This document shows positions 59,278-64,000 of a stretch of 64,000 nucleotides of DNA, one piece after another; within the stretch, counting starts at the first letter, position 1; each line of letters starts with the position of its first letter. Source of the stretch: CALECP01 sp964389925 (GTDB taxonomy: Bacteria; Chloroflexota; Anaerolineae; Promineifilales; Promineifilaceae); the NCBI GenBank assembly GCA_964389925.1, contig CAYMGE010000003.1:1-64000 (forward strand), read 5' to 3'. The notes below the pieces were generated by a model. That model was not told the origin of the DNA. It did no database searches and saw only the letters and a list, made by a program, of their open reading frames with translations. Position numbers and translations under genes: made by a program.

Positions 59278-60816
59278 ATGAGCAAAACGATCACTGAGCT
59301 TCTCGCAGCATGGCACGCATTTTCTGAAAAACATAACGACAATCCCCCTCCCCATTATCATGGTTCCCCCATCACGATCAACCGCATCGTTGAAGATAGC
59401 CGGCTTGTAGAAAACGGCGATTGCTTCGTTGCGCGTGTTCGGCCGTATAGCAACGGACATCCCTTCATTGCACAAGCATTGGCACAAGGCGCATCACTTA
59501 TCATCGCACAAGCGGGACAGGATGCCCCCAAAAATGATGCGCGTGTTTGGACTGTGCCAGACACTGCGCTCGTCGAAACATGGCTAGCGGCGGCGTGGCA
59601 TGGCTTTCCCGGCCAACACCTGACCGTGATCGGGGTAACAGGGACAGATGGCAAAACGTCTGTGGCCAATCTCATTTATGAAATTCTCGTTGCAGCAAAG
59701 TTTAAGACGGGTCTCATTAGCACAATCAAAGCAGTCATCGGTAATCGGGAGGAGCCGACAGGCCTACACGTCAGCACACCACAGGCCCCCGAAACCCAAG
59801 CCTTCCTACGCAAGATGGTCGATGATGGATGCACGCATTGTGTCTTGGAGTCAACCAGCTATGGCTTGGCGGAATATCGGGCAGATACGGCGTTTTATGA
59901 TGTGGCGGTCATCACAAATATCACGCATGAGCATTTAGACTATCACAGAACATGGGAAAATTATCTCCACGCAAAGGGACGGCTATTTGAGCTAGCAGAG
60001 CAAGCAGCGGTGATTAACGGAGACGATGTATCGGCTGATTACCTCTCTCAATTTGAAAAACCGCTCCAAATCACTTACGGAATGGACAATCGACGTGATT
60101 TGTGGGCAAATGGGTTGCGCTTTTCGGCCGAGAAAACAATCTTCACCATCGAGCCGCTTGGCATCGAGATTGCAACACCACTCGTCGGCCGATTCAACGT
60201 CTACAATATGCTCGCCGCCGCTGCCGCCGCCCATTCGCTCGAAATCGACAACGAGACGATCAAGCGTGGCATTGAAAACGTTGCGCTGATTAGCGGTCGA
60301 ATGGAGCGCATCAGCGCGGGTCAATCGTTCCTCGTTATTGTCGATTTCGCCCATACACCTAATGCCCTCAGACGCGCTATCGAAGCGGCGCGTGGCATGA
60401 CAACTGGCAAAATTATCACTGTATTTGGCAGTGCGGGGCGGCGTGATGTCGAGAAGCGGCGTATGATGGCGGAAATCTCGGAGCAGCACGCCAATTTGAC
60501 GTTGTTGACGGCCGAAGATCCCCGTCAAGAGCCATTAGCAGAGATTCTCGACATGATGGCTGAAGGTTGTCGCAAATACGGTGGCAAAGAGAATGTGACA
60601 TTTTGGCGCATTCCAGATCGCGGCCGCGCCATCTATCACGCGCTGACACTCGCTGGAGAACATGATCTCGTTCTCATCTGTGGCAAAGGGCATGAGCAGT
60701 CGATGTGCTTTGGCACGACAGAGTATGAGTGGGACGATAGACAAGCGACAAAGGCCGCTATAAACGCATTCTTGGCAAAAGAGCCAATGGTCAATCTCGG
60801 ATTACCAACCTACTGA
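59278..60816 (+). CDS. Mur ligase, MurE-like
   Basis: 512 aa. Mur ligase fold: N-terminal UDP-MurNAc-binding domain, ATP loop GVTGTDGKTSVANLIYE, LESTSYGLAEYR and ITNITHEHLDYHRTWENYLH with the carbamylated-Lys region, and C-terminal GRMERISAGQSFLVIVDFAH. The signature that in MurE chooses the amino acid reads LLTAEDPRQEP: DNPR of meso-DAP enzymes is replaced by EDPR, keeping the Arg. It likely adds the third residue of the stem peptide, but specificity is uncertain. Gene is monocistronic with a leaderless-type promoter. Confidence 0.88.
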   Translation: MSKTITELLAAWHAFSEKHNDNPPPHYHGSPITINRIVEDSRLVENGDCFVARVRPYSNGHPFIAQALAQGASLIIAQAGQDAPKNDARVWTVPDTALVETWLAAAWHGFPGQHLTVIGVTGTDGKTSVANLIYEILVAAKFKTGLISTIKAVIGNREEPTGLHVSTPQAPETQAFLRKMVDDGCTHCVLESTSYGLAEYRADTAFYDVAVITNITHEHLDYHRTWENYLHAKGRLFELAEQAAVINGDDVSADYLSQFEKPLQITYGMDNRRDLWANGLRFSAEKTIFTIEPLGIEIATPLVGRFNVYNMLAAAAAAHSLEIDNETIKRGIENVALISGRMERISAGQSFLVIVDFAHTPNALRRAIEAARGMTTGKIITVFGSAGRRDVEKRRMMAEISEQHANLTLLTAEDPRQEPLAEILDMMAEGCRKYGGKENVTFWRIPDRGRAIYHALTLAGEHDLVLICGKGHEQSMCFGTTEYEWDDRQATKAAINAFLAKEPMVNLGLPTY

Positions 60817-60899
60817 TTTTGGCTGACCCAGCGCGATTGTCTAGGTTAAAGTACACACGACACGACTACCTGACAGTGCTGCGAGGAGATTTAAGATGA

Positions 60900-61055
60900 A
60901 AACGCAATCAAGAGCGATTGTTTCAGAAAACCTATCCAAAGGTGGTCGAACCAGCTTGGCTTTTGGCAACCCGTGCAGATCTGGAGTGGTTGGGAAATGA
61001 TAAAGCAAACTCATGGTCAGAGCGCATAGCTGGCTGGTACTTGCCAAATTTGTAG
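60900..61055 (+). pseudogene. orphan C-terminal fragment
   Basis: 51 open codons with protein-like content (NQERLFQKTYPKVVEPAWLL and SWSERIAGWYLPNL) follow an in-frame TGA (60897-60899) and end in TAG. No start or family recognised. Together with the LRR fragment on the other strand it marks a decayed stretch at 60817-61326. Confidence 0.4.
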
Positions 61056-61074
61056 CACAGTTTGCAGCCATTGA

Positions 61075-61326
61075 CTAAATTCGAGGTTGTCGGGGGTGCA
61101 TGTAGCTGAGATCGAGCTGGCGTAGCTGTGTTAACTGTGGGAGTGTGCTACCCATATTGTGGTTGGCGGTCAGCTTTAGCGATTCAAGCTGGGTCAATCG
61201 GCCGAAACTCTCCGGAATCCCTCCCATCAACCTGTTGTAACTCAAACCGAGAATCGTTCTCCCTCGGCTTTGTGTATTGTATAGAGAACGTCTTGTGGTT
61301 TGGCATGAACGAGGGTGAATCTTCAT
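61075..61326 (-). pseudogene. leucine-rich-repeat fragment (plant-type LRR)
   Basis: 83 codons. Two to three repeats of the plant-specific LRR pattern are visible: LSYNRLMGGIPESFGRLTQL, ESLKLTANHNMG and TLPQLTQLRQLDLSY. Real LRR proteins have many repeats plus caps, so this is probably a remnant of a larger gene rather than a full protein. Confidence 0.5.
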
Positions 61327-61519
61327 GCGATCATCTTAACAAAGTGTTTCACAACGTTTCCACACTGCACAGATGACGATTTTGCTACGTTGATTTATTT
61401 GCAAAGCGAAGAGAAAATATATCGCTCAAGGTGATGTTATTCTAAAAGACAAACAGTCTACAACAGGACTATCGAGCCACCCCTATCTCAACCGTCACGA
61501 GTTTTTAGCATATACGTCA

Positions 61520-61825
61520 TTATCCGCGTTTTAATAGCCTCCTAAAGAAATTGCTGCGAACACGTGCTGGCGACGGATGATAGATCATATCGTCCGATGG
61601 CTCAGAAATTGACTCTGTAAATAAGGCGCATTGCTCATGCCCCTCAGTTAGACAACAGTGCCGTTGATAGCGTGGGGCAATAGGAAAAGGTTCTCTCACT
61701 TTGTGACAAAAAGTCTTAGTCGAAGGGTAAAGCATCCGAAACTCAGGATCATTGACTTTACCTCGAAAACGACAAGTACTCTCACTAGTGTCAGTAGAAT
61801 ATGACTCGCTTTGCGTGGTTGACAT
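61520..61825 (-). CDS. small Cys-rich protein with zinc-binding-like motif
   Basis: 101 aa from ATG 61825 (GGAG/AAGG upstream). Spacing CRFRGKVNDPEFRMLYPS, then FCHKVREP, YQRHCCLTEGHEQCALF gives a Cys...Cys-His...Cys-Cys...Cys array. The same outline (Cys, Asp-Pro-x-x-Arg, Tyr-Pro-Ser, Cys, Gln, Cys-Leu, Cys) recurs in small or LysM-linked proteins of Chloroflexota and Actinobacteria. Probably a structural zinc site; function unknown. The stretch 61327-61519 before it holds nothing recognisable. Confidence 0.6.
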   Translation of the reverse strand: MSTTQSESYSTDTSESTCRFRGKVNDPEFRMLYPSTKTFCHKVREPFPIAPRYQRHCCLTEGHEQCALFTESISEPSDDMIYHPSPARVRSNFFRRLLKRG

Positions 61826-61910
61826 ACCTTGCTCCAGTGATATTAGATACTATGCGATGAACTGCAAATCCTAACCATTTTACAACCATCTGTCTCTAAA
61901 TACATACTGT

Positions 61911-61938
61911 TTGACAAACTTTCTCTCTCTGTTATCAT
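61911..61938 (+). promoter_or_regulatory. tyrS promoter
   Basis: TTGACA (61911-61916), 16-bp spacer, TATCAT (61933-61938). Transcription should start near 61945, giving a structured leader of about 160 nt before tyrS. Confidence 0.6.
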
Positions 61939-61944
61939 GCTTAG

Positions 61945-62077
61945 TATGAACGAGAAACATGCTCACTTTTATTATGAGTGCAAGAGAAACCACCGCACCT
62001 AGCGGCGGTCTTGCTTAGCGAGTGAGACAATGCTGAAATTGTAAACAAGGACGTGGTGAGAGCCGCGTCTTTTTTAT
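61945..62077 (+). promoter_or_regulatory. structured leader with attenuator (possible T-box-like) of tyrS
   Basis: A long hairpin (GCAAGA with TCTTGC, and ACCACCGC with GCGGCGGT, 61980-62014) is enclosed by CTCAC/GTGAG. Downstream GACGTGG pairs with CCGCGTC ahead of TTTTTT (62050-62075), an intrinsic terminator just before tyrS. The terminator's 5' arm contains TGGT, which is what a T-box antiterminator would use to pair with the ACCA end of tRNA-Tyr. A Tyr specifier codon could not be placed with confidence, so T-box identity is unproven. Confidence 0.5.
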
Positions 62078-62103
62078 TGTGAAAAATTACGTTAGGAATG
62101 CTT

Positions 62104-63387
62104 ATGTCAGAAAATATCTTTGAGGAATTACAGTGGCGCGGCCTTGTGTTTGATAGCACAGAGGGTGTGCAAGAACTTTTAGGTAAGGAAAAAGTCACGC
62201 TTTACAATGGATTTGATCCAACGGCCGATAGTCTGCATGTTGGTCATCTTGTCCCAATGATACAGTTGGCACGAATGCAGCGAGCGGGACATTCGCCCAT
62301 AGCGTTGGCAGGGGGCGGGACTGGTATGATCGGTGATCCAAGCGGCCGATCCAGCGAACGAAACCTGCTCTCACAAGATCAGATTGCAGCCAATCTCGTT
62401 AAGATCAAACAACAACTTGCCTCGCTACTCGATTTTGACGTTAAAAGCAATCCTGCTCGTCTCGTTAACAACTATGATTGGTTGAGTAAAATCGACATGA
62501 TCAGCTTTTTGAGGGACGTTGGCAAACATTTCACCATCAATTACATGCTGGCAAAAGATTCGGTCAAGGGACGGATGGATCGTGATGGGGAGGGCATGTC
62601 CTACACTGAGTTTAGCTACATGTTGCTACAATCATACGATTTTAAGCATCTTGCAGAGACATATGATTGTGATATGCAAGTAGGGGGTAGCGATCAGTGG
62701 GGCAACATCACGGCTGGGACGCAATATATCCGTAAAGTGTTGGGTAAGCCGGCTCATGCAATTGTCTACCCACTCATTACAAGAGCTGATGGAACAAAGT
62801 TTGGGAAAACGGCCGATGGTGAATCTGTCTGGCTTGATCCAACACGTACTTCCCCCTATCGTTTCTACCAATTTTTCATCAACACAGAAGATAACAAAGT
62901 CATTGACTTGCTTAACTTCTACACCTTTTTGACACGAGACGAGATCACAGAATTAGCACACGCCGTCGAGACTGAACCGCACCGCCGTGCTGCTCAAAAG
63001 CAACTCGCGCAAGTTGTAACACGCATGGTACATGGCGAAACAGCACTCGCAAAAGCAGAACAAGCGACAGCAGTACTCTTTGGTGGTAGTTTAGAGGGGT
63101 TAGACAGATCCGATATTGCTGACATCTTCACCGATGTTCCCAGCAGTGAGCTACCTAAATCATCTCTCGAAGGAGATGGCATTGCTTTAGCAGATGTTTT
63201 AGTCAGAACAACGCTAGCAAGCTCAAAGGGGGATGCGCGTCGTTCGCTCAAAGGTGGCGCGATGAATGTCAATAACATGCGTGTGCAAAATACGTCACGT
63301 CGATTGACACTAGACGATGCAATTGAGGGGCAGTTCATTGTGTTGCGTAAAGGAAAGCGCAAATATCATTTGGTGCAACTCATTTAA
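62104..63387 (+). CDS. tyrS: tyrosine--tRNA ligase
   Basis: 427 aa, class I TyrRS of the bacterial type. YNGFDPTADSLHVGHLVPM has the HIGH-equivalent HVGH (45-48), VGGSDQWGNITAG follows, and DGTKFGKTADGESVWLD holds the KMSKS-equivalent KFGKT. An S4 RNA-binding domain closes the protein (KGGAMNVNNMRVQ). ATG 62104 is chosen because AGGA lies 6 bases upstream; ATG 62098 overlaps that site. Expression is probably controlled by the attenuator leader. Confidence 0.96.
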   Translation: MSENIFEELQWRGLVFDSTEGVQELLGKEKVTLYNGFDPTADSLHVGHLVPMIQLARMQRAGHSPIALAGGGTGMIGDPSGRSSERNLLSQDQIAANLVKIKQQLASLLDFDVKSNPARLVNNYDWLSKIDMISFLRDVGKHFTINYMLAKDSVKGRMDRDGEGMSYTEFSYMLLQSYDFKHLAETYDCDMQVGGSDQWGNITAGTQYIRKVLGKPAHAIVYPLITRADGTKFGKTADGESVWLDPTRTSPYRFYQFFINTEDNKVIDLLNFYTFLTRDEITELAHAVETEPHRRAAQKQLAQVVTRMVHGETALAKAEQATAVLFGGSLEGLDRSDIADIFTDVPSSELPKSSLEGDGIALADVLVRTTLASSKGDARRSLKGGAMNVNNMRVQNTSRRLTLDDAIEGQFIVLRKGKRKYHLVQLI

Positions 63388-63468
63388 TGTCGATTTGGGC
63401 TTCTGGCTGTAACTTTAAGAGCCGCGACTAGAAATCGCGTTTGCCTACAAAAAAGGTCATTTTGGTGG

Positions 63469-63496
63469 TTGACATCTAAATGTCAGCCGCTATAAT
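63469..63496 (+). promoter_or_regulatory. tRNA operon promoter
   Basis: Consensus TTGACA (63469-63474), 16-bp spacer, TATAAT (63491-63496), a strong sigma-70-type promoter 13 bp ahead of tRNA-Pro. Confidence 0.8.
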
Positions 63497-63509
63497 TGTA
63501 AACTGCTTT

Positions 63510-63583
63510 CGGGGCGTAGCTCAGCTTGGTAGAGCGCTCGGTTTGGGTCCGAGAGGCCGTCAGTTCGAATCTGGCCGCCCCGA
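63510..63583 (+). tRNA. tRNA-Pro (TGG)
   Basis: Cloverleaf is complete: acceptor CGGGGCG with CGCCCCG, D-arm AGCTCAGCTTGGTAGAGC, anticodon stem CTCGG/CCGAG around TTTGGGT (anticodon TGG), and T-arm with TTCGAAT. CCA is not encoded. Confidence 0.95.
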
Positions 63584-63603
63584 CAGATTGGTTTACAATT
63601 CCC

Positions 63604-63674
63604 GCGGTGATAGTTCAATGGTAGAACCATAGCCTTCCAAGCTATTAATACGAGTTCGAATCTCGTTCGCCGCT
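63604..63674 (+). tRNA. tRNA-Gly (TCC)
   Basis: 71 nt. Acceptor GCGGTGA pairs with TCGCCGC through one G-T wobble; D-arm AGTTCAATGGTAGAAC; anticodon stem ATAGC/GCTAT around CTTCCAA (anticodon TCC); T-arm with TTCGAAT. CCA is not encoded. Likely co-transcribed with tRNA-Pro. Confidence 0.94.
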
Positions 63675-63703
63675 CTTTTGCCAACAATTAGTTGATTTAA
63701 TTC

Positions 63704-63729
63704 AAGGCCACCACTCAGAGGTGGTCTTT
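63704..63729 (+). terminator. hairpin terminator downstream of the tRNA pair
   Basis: AAGGCCACC pairs with GGTGGTCTT over ACTCAGA, with one G-T pair, followed by TGTGTTTTT. Confidence 0.7.
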
Positions 63730-63748
63730 GTGTTTTTATCGATGCCAC

Positions 63749-63779
63749 AAAAAAAGCGGCGCAATGCGCCGCTTTTTTT
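63749..63779. terminator. strong bidirectional rho-independent terminator
   Basis: AAAAAAAGCGGCGC pairs perfectly with GCGCCGCTTTTTTT over an AAT loop. Runs of A and T on either side let it end both the tRNA transcript and the convergent cytochrome gene. Confidence 0.9.
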
Positions 63780-63805
63780 GATTTACTAATATGGTGACTG
63801 TTTTT

Positions 63806-64000
63806 TTAGGGTGTACCTTCCAATAGGTACTTCATCATGTCGAGCAAGTCTTGAGGATTTTCGTTTAACTGATCAAGATAGCTCACCATACCGCCGCTCT
63901 CATATCCATCAGGATAGAAAACATCAGGATAGAGGATACTTTGATAAACATAAGCCTCTGCTGTCATACCGGGAATACGGTTCGGCGCATTTTGTGCCAA
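63806..64000 (-). CDS. class I cytochrome c-like protein, C-terminal part (partial)
   Basis: The last 64 residues of a protein whose start lies beyond the window. IPGMTAEAYVYQSILYPDVF, YESGGMVSYLDQ and NPQDLLDMMKYLL follow the C-terminal half of mono-haem cytochrome c domains: Met after Gly-Gly is the axial ligand and the last helix is typical. The haem CxxCH motif would be outside the window. Confidence 0.65.
   Translation of the reverse strand: MAQNAPNRIPGMTAEAYVYQSILYPDVFYPDGYESGGMVSYLDQLNENPQDLLDMMKYLLEGTP

Overview
The window (about 50% GC) reads like chromosome from a member of the Chloroflexota (Anaerolineae/Caldilinea-like). The clues are a solute-binding lipoprotein with the Val/Glu/Lys-rich spacer behind the lipobox that is common in that phylum, several secreted lipoproteins with Pro/Thr linkers, an MttB-like gene beside two dimethylglycine-dehydrogenase-like genes, and many leaderless-looking promoters. 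The phylum call is inference; no rRNA or universal marker lies in the window. There is no prophage, no transposase and no CRISPR array.

Layout. 1-16.5 kb: Hsp70-like ATPase, secreted metallopeptidase, acetyltransferase, GT4 glycosyltransferase, K+ channel, MurJ, EEP hydrolase, two tandem glycosidase-like lipoproteins, a GH18-like/SH3 surface protein, an SCP2 protein, class II aldolase and ProB. 16.5-28.9 kb: Rieske ferredoxin, a third glycosidase-like lipoprotein, GreA, a decayed patch, a membrane sensor, FtsH, Ser/Thr kinase, beta-galactosidase and a DUF4351-like protein. 28.9-41.3 kb is the accessory heart of the window: two DMGDH-type FAD/GcvT proteins, an MttB-family methyltransferase and a divergent Lrp regulator (methylated-amine catabolism), interrupted by a small antitoxin/RelE-like/PASTA cassette and a 205-bp inverted-repeat element, followed by a sugar-type ABC importer without its ATPase. 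41.3-44.5 kb: a tandem, mosaic pair of AAA-ATPase/PD-(D/E)XK genes. 44.5-64 kb: mostly housekeeping (fused GlyRS, Crp, ClpS, PanC, LspA, RluD-type synthase, MurE-like ligase, TyrRS, tRNA-Pro, tRNA-Gly) with smaller accessory genes (CHAD, C45-type acylase, baeRF-like, CsbD), and a partial cytochrome c at the right edge.

Three genome-scale patterns stand out more than any single gene. First, the octamer TCGGCCGA occurs about 65 times by hand count, where about one is expected: a HIP1-like highly iterated palindrome. Second, five intergenic gaps hold hairpins built entirely from degenerate 7-bp units. Third, at least ten genes have a -10 box placed so that transcription should begin at the start codon. 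Dispersed REP/MITE-like inverted repeats add to this. The best candidates for something not previously described are the heptamer hairpins, the membrane-anchored RelE-like cassette, and the mosaic AAA-ATPase pair with its symmetric divergent promoter.
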